64,000 bases of DNA, taken from Phenylobacterium koreense. Its GTDB lineage: Bacteria > Pseudomonadota > Alphaproteobacteria > Caulobacterales > Caulobacteraceae. How positions within the stretch are numbered: the first letter of the stretch is position 1; the number at the start of each line of letters is the position of its first letter. The notes below the pieces were generated by a model. The model was not told where the DNA came from, did not search any database, and was given only the letters and a program-made list of their open reading frames with translations. Shown here piece by piece: positions 8,301-17,663 of this stretch. The position numbers and the translations under genes were made by a program. Location of the stretch: contig NZ_JBEPLU010000003.1 of NCBI RefSeq assembly GCF_040545335.1, forward strand, positions 248,001 through 312,000, written 5' to 3'.

Positions 8301-9790
8301 GAAGCCTTGGCCTTCCGCCGCCTCGGCGGCGGCTTAAGGGGCGGCGGCGCCCCTGGCAGGCGCAGCTCGAAAATTGACCCTTCGGGGCCGGTCTCAGCCA
8401 GCGACAGGTCGCCGCCGTGGCCCTGGGCGAGTTCCCGGGCGATGGCCAGCCCAAGCCCCGCCCCGCCCGGCCGGGTCGAACCGGCGAAGGGCTGGAAGAG
8501 GCGCTCGCGCGCCCGCTCCGAAACGCCAGGCCCGTTGTCGGCCAGACGCAGGACGCTCACTCCGTCGTCGGCGAACAGCGACACCTGGATCATGCCAGGA
8601 CCTGTCCGTTCGGCCTGCTGCTCGATCGCCTCACGGGCGTTGCGCATCAGGTTCACCAGGATGCGGTGCAACTGGTCGGGGTCGGCGTTCACCCGCTCGC
8701 CCGGCTGCACCAGCGACACCAGCCGCACGCCGTCCGGGGTCAGCCGAGCCTCCTCGGCGGCGGCGTCCAGCGCCTCGCCCAAGGTCAGCGGGCGGGCGTC
8801 CGGCGCGGCCTCTTCTGTCTTGCCGTAGGTCAGCACGTCGCTGGCCAGCTTCACGGCGCGGTCGAGGGCCCGCTCCAAGCGCGGCATGGCCTGGGTGACC
8901 TGCGGATCCTTCAACGCCGCCAGCCGCTCCGATGCGATCTGGGCGCTGGTCAGCATGTTGCGCAGGTCGTGATTGATCTTGGCCACCGCCTCGCCCAGAG
9001 CGGCCAGGCGGGCGCGTGAGGACAGGGCCGCGCGCAGCTCGTCCTGCATCCGGTTGAGCTGCACCTCGGCCCGCCCGATTTCGTCCCGACGGCCTGACGG
9101 CGTCAGCCGCGCTCCGGCGTCCTCGGGATCGGCGGCGAAGCGCTCCATCGAATGGGTGATCCGCTGCATCGGCCGGACCAGGAAGTAGTTGAGCGACAGG
9201 TAGACCAGCGTCCCGGCCAGCACCGACACGAAGGCCATGATCGCCAGCAGGCGCCAGAGATAGACACTGAGTTCGGCCTTGAGCTCGGTGTCGGGCGCCA
9301 CGACCTCGATGAACTGGGCCTGATAGAATCGCGGCTCGGCGATCACACGGACCATTCGCCCCTCGCCCCCGCCGAACAGGGTCTGGAACGGCGCCGACAG
9401 CCAGGAGGCCGGCGCCTGGTCGCGCAGGTCGACCAGATAGGGCGGCTCTTCCAGCCGCGGCCCCGGCACCTTCAGGAACCGGTTGCCGTCATTGTCGAGC
9501 ACCGCGACGGTCTGTACCCCGGCCCCCTGCCGCAGGCGTTCGGCCAGGTTTTCGCTGAGGACCTGGTCGGGCGCGACCTCGGTGGCCATGGAGGCCAGTT
9601 CCGCCGCCCGGACGCGGTCCAGCAGCCACTGCTCCTCGAACGCCGCCAGGGCCGCAGGCAAGGCGAAGGCGCTCGCGCCCGCAACGAAGAGCACAGTCAG
9701 AATCAGCAGACGCGCAGACAGGCCGCCCGGCCAGAAGAAACGGCGCGTAGGCGGCTTTGTGGGCGCCGGGGGAGAAGGGGCGTCCGCCAT
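8297..9790 (-). CDS. Orphan sensor histidine kinase
   Basis: 497-residue two-component kinase. TM1 is about 27-50, the periplasmic sensor about 51-178, TM2 about 180-204, HAMP about 205-258. The phosphoacceptor H274 is in K-I-N-H-D-L-R-N-M-L. The ATPase domain has an N box (N-L-M-R-N-A-R-E-A), G1 (D-N-G-P-G-V) and G2 (G-G-A-G-L-G-L-A-I-A). The C-terminus is Pro/Arg/Lys rich. No response regulator lies next to it, so its partner is elsewhere. The stop codon TAA (8297-8299) interlocks with the ggt stop. Confidence 0.93.
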   Translation of the reverse strand: MADAPSPPAPTKPPTRRFFWPGGLSARLLILTVLFVAGASAFALPAALAAFEEQWLLDRVRAAELASMATEVAPDQVLSENLAERLRQGAGVQTVAVLDNDGNRFLKVPGPRLEEPPYLVDLRDQAPASWLSAPFQTLFGGGEGRMVRVIAEPRFYQAQFIEVVAPDTELKAELSVYLWRLLAIMAFVSVLAGTLVYLSLNYFLVRPMQRITHSMERFAADPEDAGARLTPSGRRDEIGRAEVQLNRMQDELRAALSSRARLAALGEAVAKINHDLRNMLTSAQIASERLAALKDPQVTQAMPRLERALDRAVKLASDVLTYGKTEEAAPDARPLTLGEALDAAAEEARLTPDGVRLVSLVQPGERVNADPDQLHRILVNLMRNAREAIEQQAERTGPGMIQVSLFADDGVSVLRLADNGPGVSERARERLFQPFAGSTRPGGAGLGLAIARELAQGHGGDLSLAETGPEGSIFELRLPGAPPPLKPPPRRRKAKAS

Positions 9791-9870
9791 GACGAGTCCC
9801 CGTTACTTCACCCGCATCGGTTCGGCAACGCGGGCTTCGATACAAGCGTAGCCGAATCTTGGCTTCCGGC

Positions 9871-10911
9871 TCAATTCGCGCCGACCGCTTGGGCCAGACT
9901 CGTGAAGCCGTCGCGGCGCAGGCAGGCCGCCAGTTCCTGCTTGATGCGCGTGACCAGGCCCGGGCCTTCGAACACCATCGCCGAATAGAGCTGCACCGCG
10001 CCGGCGCCCGCGCGGATGCGCTCATAGGCGTCTGCGCCGGATGCGATCCCGCCAGCGGCGATCAGGGCCGTCCGTCCCGCGCTCGCCTGGCGGAAGCGTC
10101 CCAGCATCTCGGCCGCGAGCGTCTTCAGCGGCGCGCCGGAGAGGCCGCCGGCCTCCCCCGCATATGGCGAAGCCAGGGCAGGACGGCTGATGGTGGTGTT
10201 GGAGACGATGATTCCCGACAGCCCGTTGGCGACGACGGTTTCGACGATCGCCTCCACCTCGCCGTCCTCCAGGTCCGGCGCGACCTTCAGGAAGATCGGG
10301 ACGCGCCCGGCGGCCGGCAGGCCGTCGCGCGCCTGAGCGAGCCGTCCCAGCAGTTCCTCCAGGGCGGCCTTGGTCTGCAGCGCCCGCAGGCCCGGCGTGT
10401 TGGGCGAGGAGATGTTGATCGTGAAATAGGAGGCCAGGCCCCAGAGGCGCGTCAGGCCGGTCACATAGTCGGCGATGCGGTCCTCGGCGTCCTTGTTGGC
10501 TCCGATATTGGCCCCGACCACGCCGGGTCCGCGCCGCGCCAGACGCGCCGCGAACGCTTCCAGGCCGTCGTTGTTGAAGCCCATGCGGTTGATCACCGCC
10601 CGATCTTCCGTCAGGCGGAACAGGCGCGGCCGCGGATTGCCGGCCTGCGGCAAGGGCGTGACCGTGCCGCACTCCACAAAACCGAAGCCGGCCCGCAGCA
10701 TGGGCCCGAACACCTCAGCGTTCTTGTCGAAGCCGGGGGCCAGGCCAACGCAGTTGGGCAGCATCAGCCCGGCGACCTCAGTGGCCAGGATCGGATCGTC
10801 CTTCCCGCCACGCGGGCCAAGCCCGGCGGCTAGGGCGCGGATGGTGAAGCGGTGCGCGTCCTCGGGATCGATCAGGTGCAGGGCGCGGGCGGCGATGTCG
10901 TGCAAGCTCAT
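9871..10911 (-). CDS. pyrD: Dihydroorotate dehydrogenase (quinone), class 2
   Basis: Fourth step of pyrimidine synthesis: oxidises dihydroorotate to orotate with FMN and passes electrons to quinone at the inner membrane. 346 residues. Class 2 marks: N-terminal helix D-P-E-D-A-H-R-F-T, G-L-A-P-G-F-D-K-N-A, the catalytic Ser region I-S-S-P-N-T-P-G-L-R, and the FMN phosphate site G-G-I-A-S-G-A-D-A-Y. The start ATG at 10911 overlaps the DUF952 stop as ATGA, so translation is probably coupled. Last gene of sixA-DUF952-pyrD. Confidence 0.95.
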   Translation of the reverse strand: MSLHDIAARALHLIDPEDAHRFTIRALAAGLGPRGGKDDPILATEVAGLMLPNCVGLAPGFDKNAEVFGPMLRAGFGFVECGTVTPLPQAGNPRPRLFRLTEDRAVINRMGFNNDGLEAFAARLARRGPGVVGANIGANKDAEDRIADYVTGLTRLWGLASYFTINISSPNTPGLRALQTKAALEELLGRLAQARDGLPAAGRVPIFLKVAPDLEDGEVEAIVETVVANGLSGIIVSNTTISRPALASPYAGEAGGLSGAPLKTLAAEMLGRFRQASAGRTALIAAGGIASGADAYERIRAGAGAVQLYSAMVFEGPGLVTRIKQELAACLRRDGFTSLAQAVGAN

Positions 10912-11249
10912 CCGAGCGCTCCAAGTTGGGGGACCCCATCGGGACCGAGCGGCGCTTCGGTGACCGCGAGCACCTTGTCGGTCGACAGATGCGCATAGAG
11001 ATGGGGGAAGAGGTCGCCGCCGCGGGAAGGCTCCCAGACCAGCGCCTGCCCCAGAGCCTCGGCCTCGACCGCCAGCACCACGAGGTCGGCCTGGCCGGCG
11101 AAGTGCCGCCGGGCCGTCTCGGCCGCCTGGCTCGCCGTCGAGAAATGGATATAGCCGTCGGTCAGGTCGACCGCCGATCCCTCGAACATCCCCTTGGCCT
11201 GGGCCGCGGCCCACTCGGCGCGGGGCAGGATCTTGTAGATGCGCGTCAC
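10908..11249 (-). CDS. DUF952 family protein
   Basis: 113-residue protein of the DUF952 family: Y-K-I-L-P-R-A-E-W near the start, then D-G-Y-I-H-F-S-T and F-P-H-L-Y-A-H-L, all typical. The function is unknown; the fold is related to ADP-ribosyltransferase-like small proteins. It starts 3 nt after the sixA stop and its own stop overlaps the pyrD start, so it is the middle gene of a tight operon. Confidence 0.85.
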   Translation of the reverse strand: MTRIYKILPRAEWAAAQAKGMFEGSAVDLTDGYIHFSTASQAAETARRHFAGQADLVVLAVEAEALGQALVWEPSRGGDLFPHLYAHLSTDKVLAVTEAPLGPDGVPQLGALG

Positions 11250-11252
11250 GTG

Positions 11253-11744
11253 TCAGCCCCGGGGGAAGAAGAGGCCGTCATAGGCCGGGCGGCCGGTCGC
11301 ATCGAACAGGAAGACGGCGGCCGTCGCGGTGGGGAACATCGCATGGGCCCGCGCGATTAGCGGCGACGGCGCAGAGCCTTCGTTCAGCAGGCGGATGACG
11401 AGTTCCTGCAGGCCGGGATTGTGGCCGACCACCATCACGACCCTGGACGTCTCGCCCGCGTCCTCGGCCAATTTGCGAACGACCCGTTCCTCCGCGTGAT
11501 AGAGCGAGGGCTCCACTCGCCAGGCCGCGCCGGGAAAGGACTCCTGCGCCGCCGCCCATGTCTCGCGGGTCCGCGCCGCGGGCGAGACCAGGACGAGATC
11601 GGGCACCAGCCCCAGGTCCGCGAGATGCGCCGCCGCAGCCGCCGACTCACGCACGCCGCGATGGGTGAGCTTGCGATCGAAATCGTCGCCGCTGACGGAT
11701 TCGCGCTCCGCCTTCCCGTGCCGCAGGAGAATAAGCCTGTCCAT
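11253..11744 (-). CDS. sixA: Phosphohistidine phosphatase SixA-like
   Basis: 163-residue histidine phosphatase. The R-H-G motif with phosphoacceptor His is at residues 8-10 (L-L-R-H-G-K-A), and the second catalytic His is in V-V-G-H-N-P-G. SixA removes phosphate from His of phosphotransfer proteins; members here may act on PTS or two-component relays. First gene of the sixA-DUF952-pyrD operon, divergent from metX with 121 nt between. Confidence 0.85.
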   Translation of the reverse strand: MDRLILLRHGKAERESVSGDDFDRKLTHRGVRESAAAAAHLADLGLVPDLVLVSPAARTRETWAAAQESFPGAAWRVEPSLYHAEERVVRKLAEDAGETSRVVMVVGHNPGLQELVIRLLNEGSAPSPLIARAHAMFPTATAAVFLFDATGRPAYDGLFFPRG

Positions 11745-11820
11745 TGACGCTCCGAAGCGCTCCTCACAACCGAAGCGCCCCCAAGCGCCGCAGAAGTGTC
11801 ATAGCGGTACGAAGGCCCGG

Positions 11821-11852
11821 CGCGAAGCTGTTGACAGCAAAACAGCTTGGCG
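11821..11852 (+). promoter_or_regulatory. Leader hairpin just upstream of metX
   Basis: AAGCTGTT (11825-11832) and AACAGCTT (11841-11848) form a perfect 8-bp stem with an 8-nt loop GACAGCAA. A further CGC/GCG pair lies outside a G-G mismatch. The loop carries a second ACAGC, so GCTGT could pair with either copy. It ends 13 nt before the metX ATG, where I see no Shine-Dalgarno. It could be an operator or an RNA switch; it does not match the SAM-II consensus. Confidence 0.4.
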
Positions 11853-11865
11853 GTCCAAGCGTCGC

Positions 11866-13017
11866 ATGACCGCATTGGCGATCCCTCCTGGCGAAAGCGG
11901 CGGCGGCGTTCATCGCTTTCCCGCCGGCCAGCCCCTGCGCCTGGATTCGGGCGCGCTGCTCGCGCCGCTGGAGATCGCCTACAAGACCTACGGCGCCCTC
12001 AACGCCGACAAGTCGAACGCGGTCCTGGTCTGCCACGCCCTCACCGGCGACCAGCATGCGGCCTCCACCCACCCCGTGACCGGCAAGCCCGGCTGGTGGA
12101 ACCGGGTGATCGGCCCGGGCCTGCCGCTCGATCCGGCCCGGCACTTCATCATCTGCACCAACGTCGTCGGCGGCTGCATGGGCTCGACCGGGCCAGCCTC
12201 GCTCGACCCGAAGACGGGCCAGCCCTACGGCCTTTCCTTTCCGGTCATCACCATCGCCGACATGGTGCGCGCCCAGGCCATGTTCATCGAGGCCCTGGGG
12301 ATCGAAACCCTGTTCGCCGTGGTCGGCGGCTCCATGGGCGGGATGCAGGTCCTGCAGTGGGCGGCCGACTATCCGGAGAAGCTGTTCTCGGCGATCTGCA
12401 TCGCCGCGGCCGCCCGCCACTCCGCCCAGAACATCGCCTTCCACGAGGTCGGGCGCCAGGCGATCATGGCCGACCCGGACTGGCGCGGCGGCGCCTACCA
12501 GCTCTCCGGCGTGCGGCCGGAGAAGGGACTGGCGGTCGCCCGTATGGCCGCGCACATCACCTATCTCTCCGAGCGGGCCCTACAGCGGAAGTTCGGCCGC
12601 GAACTGCAGCGCGACGGCCTCTCCTGGGGGTTCGACGCCGACTTCCAGGTCGAGAGCTATCTGCGCCACCAGGGGACCAGCTTCGTCGACCGCTTCGACG
12701 CCAACTCCTACCTCTACATCACCCGGGCCCTGGACTATTTCGACCTCGCCGCGCGCCATGAGGGCGTGCTGGCGCAGGCCTTCCAGCGCGCCCGCCACGT
12801 GCGGTTCTGCGTGCTCTCCTTCTCCTCGGACTGGCTCTATTCCACGGCCGAGAGCCGCGACATCGTCCGCGCGCTGAACGCCGCCGGCTGCCGGGCCTCC
12901 TTCGCGGAGATCGAGACCGACAAGGGCCACGACGCCTTCTTCCTCGACGAACCGGCGCTGGACTCCGCCCTGAGAGGGTTCCTGGCCTCCGCCGCCGAGA
13001 AGCGGGGCCTTGCGTGA
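11866..13017 (+). CDS. metX: Homoserine O-acyltransferase (MetX family)
   Basis: Activates homoserine with acetyl-CoA (or succinyl-CoA in some members) for methionine synthesis. 383 residues with alpha/beta-hydrolase fold. The nucleophile Ser is in V-G-G-S-M-G-G, and the C-terminal Asp and His are in S-S-D-W-L-Y and K-G-H-D-A-F. The conserved C-H-A-L-T-G-D and [12 protein letters not shown] are present. Acyl donor choice cannot be read with certainty. No strong ribosome site before the ATG; a hairpin lies there instead. The stop overlaps metW by GTGA, giving a metX-metW pair that works together in methionine synthesis. Confidence 0.93.
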   Translation: MTALAIPPGESGGGVHRFPAGQPLRLDSGALLAPLEIAYKTYGALNADKSNAVLVCHALTGDQHAASTHPVTGKPGWWNRVIGPGLPLDPARHFIICTNVVGGCMGSTGPASLDPKTGQPYGLSFPVITIADMVRAQAMFIEALGIETLFAVVGGSMGGMQVLQWAADYPEKLFSAICIAAAARHSAQNIAFHEVGRQAIMADPDWRGGAYQLSGVRPEKGLAVARMAAHITYLSERALQRKFGRELQRDGLSWGFDADFQVESYLRHQGTSFVDRFDANSYLYITRALDYFDLAARHEGVLAQAFQRARHVRFCVLSFSSDWLYSTAESRDIVRALNAAGCRASFAEIETDKGHDAFFLDEPALDSALRGFLASAAEKRGLA

Positions 13018-13670
13018 GCTCCATGCGTGACGACTTCACCGAGATCCTGCGGTTGGTCCGCCCGCGCGCCCGGGTGCTCGACGTCGGTTGCGGCGAGGGC
13101 GAGCTACTCGAACTGCTGACCCGCGAAAAAGCCATCGACGGCCAGGGGTTGGAGCTCTCGGGCGATGGGGTGGCGGCCTGCCTTGCGCGAGGCCTGGCGG
13201 TGGTCCAGGGGGACGCCGACCGCGACCTCGACCACTTCCCGACCCGGGCCTTCGACTACGCGATCCTCTCCAAGACGCTGCAACAGGTCCGCGACCCGCG
13301 CCATGTGCTGCGCGAGCTGTTGCGGATCGCCGACCGGGCGGTGGTCTCGTTCCCGAACTTCGGACACTGGCGGGTGCGCTGGTCGCTGCTGGCGACTGGC
13401 CGGATGCCCACGACCAAGGCCCTGCCCGAGCCCTGGTGGTCGACGCCCAACATCCACCTCTGCACCCTGCGCGACTTCACGGTGCTCTGCGATCAACTGG
13501 GGCTGCGGATGGAGGCCTGCGCGGCCCTGGTCCCCGGCAAGCCGGCGCGGGCGATAGATCCGGCGCGGGGGATCGAGAACTGGCGGGCCGAGACCGCCCT
13601 CTTCCTGTTAAGCCGAAAGGCGGAGCCAGCGCCTGCGCCGGCCCCGCCTCCAGGCGGCCTCTTCGATTAG
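13014..13670 (+). CDS. metW: Methionine biosynthesis protein MetW
   Basis: 218-residue methyltransferase-fold protein that accompanies MetX in many proteobacteria and is needed for methionine synthesis there. SAM-binding motif [11 protein letters not shown] near residue 25, then Y-A-I-L-S-K-T-L-Q and F-P-N-F-G-H-W, both MetW hallmarks. GTG 13014 overlaps the metX stop; ATG 13023 is an alternative start. The C-terminus is Pro/Ala rich. Confidence 0.93.
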   Translation: MSSMRDDFTEILRLVRPRARVLDVGCGEGELLELLTREKAIDGQGLELSGDGVAACLARGLAVVQGDADRDLDHFPTRAFDYAILSKTLQQVRDPRHVLRELLRIADRAVVSFPNFGHWRVRWSLLATGRMPTTKALPEPWWSTPNIHLCTLRDFTVLCDQLGLRMEACAALVPGKPARAIDPARGIENWRAETALFLLSRKAEPAPAPAPPPGGLFD

Positions 13671-13709
13671 CGGCGGGCGGCGGGGGGACTCCGCCCGAAA
13701 ACGCCGCTG

Positions 13710-13991
13710 TCAGGAGAGCCATTTGGGCTGCGGCCGACCCGCCGCAGCCATCAGGCTGAGGAGCGCCAGGCTCCCCTCGAAGAGGCAGAAGCCGGCCACG
13801 AACAGGACCGGCGTCTCCACCAGGGCGCTCGGATCGAGCACCACAAGCACTGCGCCGAGGGCCAGGCACACGAGCGCGCCGGCCAGGGCGATCTTCGAAC
13901 GCCAGAGCGGCGGGACGCCATGGGTGCGCCGCGCCACTCCGACCAACCCCGCCCCGATCGCCAGAAGGCCTCCAGCCAGGAGCGTCACCAC
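13710..13991 (-). CDS. Small membrane protein of unknown function
   Basis: 93 residues with about three hydrophobic helices (about 2-19, 34-50 and 59-80). No family recognised. The GTG start at 13991 has AGGAGG 7 nt upstream, which makes it a credible gene. It lies 12 nt downstream of the autotransporter stop on the same strand, so probably co-transcribed with it. Confidence 0.65.
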   Translation of the reverse strand: MVTLLAGGLLAIGAGLVGVARRTHGVPPLWRSKIALAGALVCLALGAVLVVLDPSALVETPVLFVAGFCLFEGSLALLSLMAAAGRPQPKWLS

Positions 13992-14003
13992 TTACTCACC
14001 TCC

Positions 14004-17000
14004 TCAGAACAGGAACCGGACGACGACGCGGGCGTCGTAGGCCTCGTAGTCGTCGCGATACTCGCCGCCGCCTTCCAGCGCGAAGTCGAAGTATTCCCCC
14101 TGCCCGCGCAGGGCTGCGCGGACGACCGGCCCGCCGCCCGAGAGGTTCGGCGCCTCCAGGCTGAACGAAGGACCTCCGGCGACGAAGCGGGCGGTCGTGA
14201 CGTCCACTCCGTCGCCGGTTGCCTGCCGCCATCCGGCGGTCAGCTCGGGAACCCACGCAAACGCGCTCTCCTCGCCGAAGCGGGCCCCGAAAGTCACGCC
14301 TGCGAAGCCGCTGAGCTGGTCGCTCGAGCGTTTGTCGATGGAAAGGTCGATGGCCTCGCCGCCGCCGGACTCGGTGCGGCCGTCTTCCTTCAGCAGGAAG
14401 TAGTCGGCGGTGAGGTTGGGCTTCACGTAGAAGCGCCCCATGTCCACCTGGTAGGCGAGGCCGGCATGCGCCGAAGCGGTGAAGCCGTTCCAGTCGGACT
14501 TGGCCTCGCGGTTGAGGCCTGCAGCCAGGTCGTTGACGACCCGCGTGCTCTTCAGCTTGGCGTAGCCGCCGTTGAGGCCGAAGTTGGCGACCAGGCCGCC
14601 GGCTTGGTCGCGCCAGTAGACCCCGGCCGAGAACACCTGCCCGCCCAGGGATTCGGCGATCGCCGCGCCGTCGTCGTCGACGTCGACGTTCACGAAGCTG
14701 GTCATGACGCCCAGCGTGCCGATGCCCGCATAGGGCGCCTCGACGCCGGCTGCGAGACCGAAGCCGTCGGCGTCGTAATTGGTCGTGCGGTCCACGTCGC
14801 GCTTCACCAGGAAGGCGATCTCCTGGGTCCAGACCCGCAGACCCGCGCCGGTCTGGACTCCGTCGGCCTCGTCGATGGCCCGGCTGGTGGCGTCGGACGC
14901 CGCCGCCAGGGTGTGGAAGAGGCTGCCCGAGAAGTCCGGCAGGAACTGGTCGTAGAGGGCCGCGAAGCTGCCGGCGTCGGTCTTGGACAGCACCGCGTCG
15001 CGGACCGCCGCCTCCCGATCGAAGTTGGCGAAGAAGGCGTCATAGGCGCCCGCCTCGCCGGCGTTCAGGCCAGCCTCGGTAGCGGTGCGGCGGCGCACGT
15101 CGGCCAGCAGCGAGTTGTTGGCCGCATCGACCCGCAGCTCGGTCCGATAGAGCCAGGGCGTGGACTCCAGCAGGCTCTGGTCCACCGAACCGGCGTTGAG
15201 CGCCCCGGCCTTGATCAGGGTGAAGGTCGTCGCCTCGTCCAGCTTGGAGGCGAAGCGCAGCCCGACCTTCGAACCGCTGGCCAGGTTCGCCGCGCCGGCG
15301 ACGTTCAGCAGGGTGCTCTGGCCGCTTGCCGGATCGGCGGTCAGCACCAGCTCGCCGCTCGCTCCGACGTCCAGCGACGACAGGTTGATCGCCGCCACGT
15401 TGGTCGTGGTCAGCCGGCCCTTGCCGATGCGGACGGCAAGCCCCCCGCCGGCGTCGCTCAGCCCGCCGGCCATCGACGCGCCGCCATCGATCACCAGGGT
15501 GTCGGCGCCGGAGCCGAACGCCACATTGCCGGCCAGAGCGCCGGCCAGCAGTTCAAGCTGGGCCGGGCCCGAGCCGAACAGCACGTCGCCGACGATGCTC
15601 GGCGTGATGGTCGAGATGGAATTCGGCCCCTGGCGAACCGTCACGCCCTGGGTGTTGGCCCGCAGGTCGAGCGCCACGGCGCTCCCGGTGACCGCCGTCC
15701 CGTCGCTGTTGGCGATCACCGCCGCGATGGTGTTGGTGTTCTCGATCGTCCGCAGAGTCCCGGCCGAGTCGAGGATGGCCGTCGCCGAACCCTTCGAGCC
15801 GGTGATGGTGGCGCCGATCGTGCCGGAGTTGCCCAGATAGTCGACCGAGGCGCCGGAGTTGATCTGGATCGCGCGGACGTCGACCGCATCGGTTGCGGTG
15901 GCGGCGGCCTTGATGGACCCGCCCTCGACCAGGAACTTCGGGGTGGTGACGCCGGCTCCCAGCAGGACGCCGGTGGAACCGGCCTTCACTGAGGCGGTGC
16001 TCACTGTGCCGAGAACGCGCACGCCGCCTTCGACCGAGACCGCGCCGCCCAGGCCGCCGAGTTGAACGCCCGTCGTGGAAAAGCCGTCATAGACGCCGGA
16101 GCTCTGCACGACGCCGCGGATGTCCAGGCCGTATGAGCCGGCCGGACGGCCATCGACGCCGATGCGCACGGCGCGCGAGTCCGATCCGACCAGCATGGCC
16201 GGCGCAGAGCCGTAGGCGTTGATGACGCCCGTCGTCTCGCTGGCGTCGGCGATCCCGTCGTCATCCTCGTCCGTGTTGGCGGGATTCAGATCCGCCGGCG
16301 GAGCATCGACGATGATCCCGCCGAAGACGTCGCCGCTCACCCGCACCGCCGGTCCGCCGACCAGCAGGTCGTCCGCGTCGAGCTTGGCGATGGCCGCGTC
16401 GGCCGGCCGCGTGGTGTAGCGGAAGCCGGTCGCGGTGATGGCGTTCCCCAGCACCAGCTTGCCGCCGATGTTGCCGTCCGTGGCCACCGCGACGGCGCCC
16501 TGCCCCTGGGCGGTGATGGTCGAGAGCAGCGAGACGTCGCCGCCGACGGTGCTGGCCGTGTGCACGCCGTAGGTGCGATCGCCGCTGACGCCGATGGCGC
16601 CGGCGGTGCGCAGCGAGCCGTCGATGGCCGTTTCGACCGAGATGCCCGCCGAGTCGTTGCCCTGCACGCTGATCGTGCCGGCGCTCTGCTCGACCCCGCC
16701 GTGGAAGGCGTCGGGGCCGGTAACACGGATGCCGAAACGGCGCGCGCCCGTGGCGAAGGCGCCGTCCAGGTCCCCGTCGCCGTCGGCGTCTTTCAGCTCG
16801 GCGCTGTCGTTGATGGTGATCGAGCCGGCGTTCTTCACCTGGCCGGTCACGCCGCCGATGGCTAGCAGGCCCGTGGCGTCGTTGGCGTCCTGGATATTGA
16901 TGGCGCCTTCGTTGGTGATGCTGTTGTCGCTGTTCAGGGTGACGGCCGCGCCGCCGGTGACCTTGATCGAGCCGGCGCTCGAAATCCGCACATTGTCCGG

Positions 17001-17132
17001 CCCGCCGTTCGCGGCGGTCGCCGTGGCCACCGGCGCGGTGGTCTCGGTGGAAATGACGGTCTCAGCCTGAGCGGCGCTCGCGATGAGGCATATCGGCGAA
17101 GCTGCAGCCAGAAGCACGTGACGAAGGCGCAT
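14004..17132 (-). CDS. Autotransporter with C-terminal outer-membrane beta-barrel (type Va-like)
   Basis: 1042 residues: signal peptide (about 1-25, ending A-Q-A), then a passenger of repeated beta-helix-like turns rich in Gly, Ala, Thr, Val and Asp (about 26-730), with Asp-rich stretches such as D-A-D-G-D-G-D-L-D-G. The last roughly 270 residues look like an autotransporter barrel and end in V-V-V-R-F-L-F, the aromatic C-terminus recognised by BAM. The passenger probably faces the outside; ligand unknown. ATG 17132 has GGAG 5 nt upstream; the GTG at 17138 is less likely. Divergent from the XRE/RTX pair across a palindrome-rich promoter. Confidence 0.88.
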   Translation of the reverse strand: MRLRHVLLAAASPICLIASAAQAETVISTETTAPVATATAANGGPDNVRISSAGSIKVTGGAAVTLNSDNSITNEGAINIQDANDATGLLAIGGVTGQVKNAGSITINDSAELKDADGDGDLDGAFATGARRFGIRVTGPDAFHGGVEQSAGTISVQGNDSAGISVETAIDGSLRTAGAIGVSGDRTYGVHTASTVGGDVSLLSTITAQGQGAVAVATDGNIGGKLVLGNAITATGFRYTTRPADAAIAKLDADDLLVGGPAVRVSGDVFGGIIVDAPPADLNPANTDEDDDGIADASETTGVINAYGSAPAMLVGSDSRAVRIGVDGRPAGSYGLDIRGVVQSSGVYDGFSTTGVQLGGLGGAVSVEGGVRVLGTVSTASVKAGSTGVLLGAGVTTPKFLVEGGSIKAAATATDAVDVRAIQINSGASVDYLGNSGTIGATITGSKGSATAILDSAGTLRTIENTNTIAAVIANSDGTAVTGSAVALDLRANTQGVTVRQGPNSISTITPSIVGDVLFGSGPAQLELLAGALAGNVAFGSGADTLVIDGGASMAGGLSDAGGGLAVRIGKGRLTTTNVAAINLSSLDVGASGELVLTADPASGQSTLLNVAGAANLASGSKVGLRFASKLDEATTFTLIKAGALNAGSVDQSLLESTPWLYRTELRVDAANNSLLADVRRRTATEAGLNAGEAGAYDAFFANFDREAAVRDAVLSKTDAGSFAALYDQFLPDFSGSLFHTLAAASDATSRAIDEADGVQTGAGLRVWTQEIAFLVKRDVDRTTNYDADGFGLAAGVEAPYAGIGTLGVMTSFVNVDVDDDGAAIAESLGGQVFSAGVYWRDQAGGLVANFGLNGGYAKLKSTRVVNDLAAGLNREAKSDWNGFTASAHAGLAYQVDMGRFYVKPNLTADYFLLKEDGRTESGGGEAIDLSIDKRSSDQLSGFAGVTFGARFGEESAFAWVPELTAGWRQATGDGVDVTTARFVAGGPSFSLEAPNLSGGGPVVRAALRGQGEYFDFALEGGGEYRDDYEAYDARVVVRFLF

Positions 17133-17190
17133 GATCACTCCAGTCGGGCCTCACGACGTGGCGGCTGCCACAGACCCATGTTATGATGAC

Positions 17191-17228
17191 AACGAGTCGT
17201 TGCACGTCTCGTATAAATACGTTTCGTA
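17191..17228. promoter_or_regulatory. Palindrome cluster between autotransporter and XRE/RTX genes
   Basis: AACGAGTCGTT (17191-17201, 5-bp arms), CGTATAAATACG (17210-17221, 5-bp arms) and TACG-TTT-CGTA (17218-17228), in an AT-rich patch unlike the surrounding DNA. This looks like a divergent promoter with operator sites, plausibly for the XRE protein encoded 80 nt away. No more is seen in 17133-17306. Confidence 0.5.
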
Positions 17229-17306
17229 ATTACTGTACATCACCGGGTCAAGACGTCATAAGGGGCTGGCGGCGATTTCCGCCGACGTGCCCCGAGGAGT
17301 AGAAAC

Positions 17307-17648
17307 ATGCCAAGAAGCGCGGTCGACCCGGCGCGAGCGGCAGCCACCAAAAGCCTGCGCCAGGAAGCTGGTCGCTGGCTCAAGGCCGGTCGCGAAGCTG
17401 CGGGCCTGACTCAAGCCGAACTGGCCGAGCGCGTGGGCCTGCGCTATTACACCTTCGTCTCGCAGGTCGAGAGCGGTCTTGGCCGCGTACCGATCGAGAC
17501 GCAAGGCGCCTGGGCGAAGGCCATCGGCCACGATCCCGCCGCATTTGCCCGCACCTTGCTGCGCTATTACGAGCCGGAGCTATATCGGCTGTTGTTCGGG
17601 GACGCCGCGGGGGACGCGCAGGTCGCGCGCCGCGCTGGCAGGGGCTAA
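17307..17648 (+). CDS. XRE-family helix-turn-helix regulator
   Basis: 113 residues. The HTH domain lies at about 20-75 (R-E-A-A-G-L-T-Q-A-E-L-A-E-R-V-G-L-R) with a following helix Q-V-E-S-G-L-G-R. The C-terminal part has R-Y-Y-E-P-E-L-Y. A cytoplasmic DNA-binding protein, likely autoregulatory through the palindromes upstream. The next gene starts 15 nt after its stop, so the two form an operon. Confidence 0.88.
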   Translation: MPRSAVDPARAAATKSLRQEAGRWLKAGREAAGLTQAELAERVGLRYYTFVSQVESGLGRVPIETQGAWAKAIGHDPAAFARTLLRYYEPELYRLLFGDAAGDAQVARRAGRG

Positions 17649-17663
17649 GGAACTACCGTCGTA

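Noticed and set aside
11745..11865. A SAM-II riboswitch before metX
   Set aside because: The conserved SAM-II core (such as CUGAUUUA and the following pseudoknot bases) is not there; only a plain hairpin is seen.
13920..15992. A 690-codon plus-strand open frame
   Set aside because: Antisense of the autotransporter; low-complexity Gly/Val/Asp/Arg text with no family.
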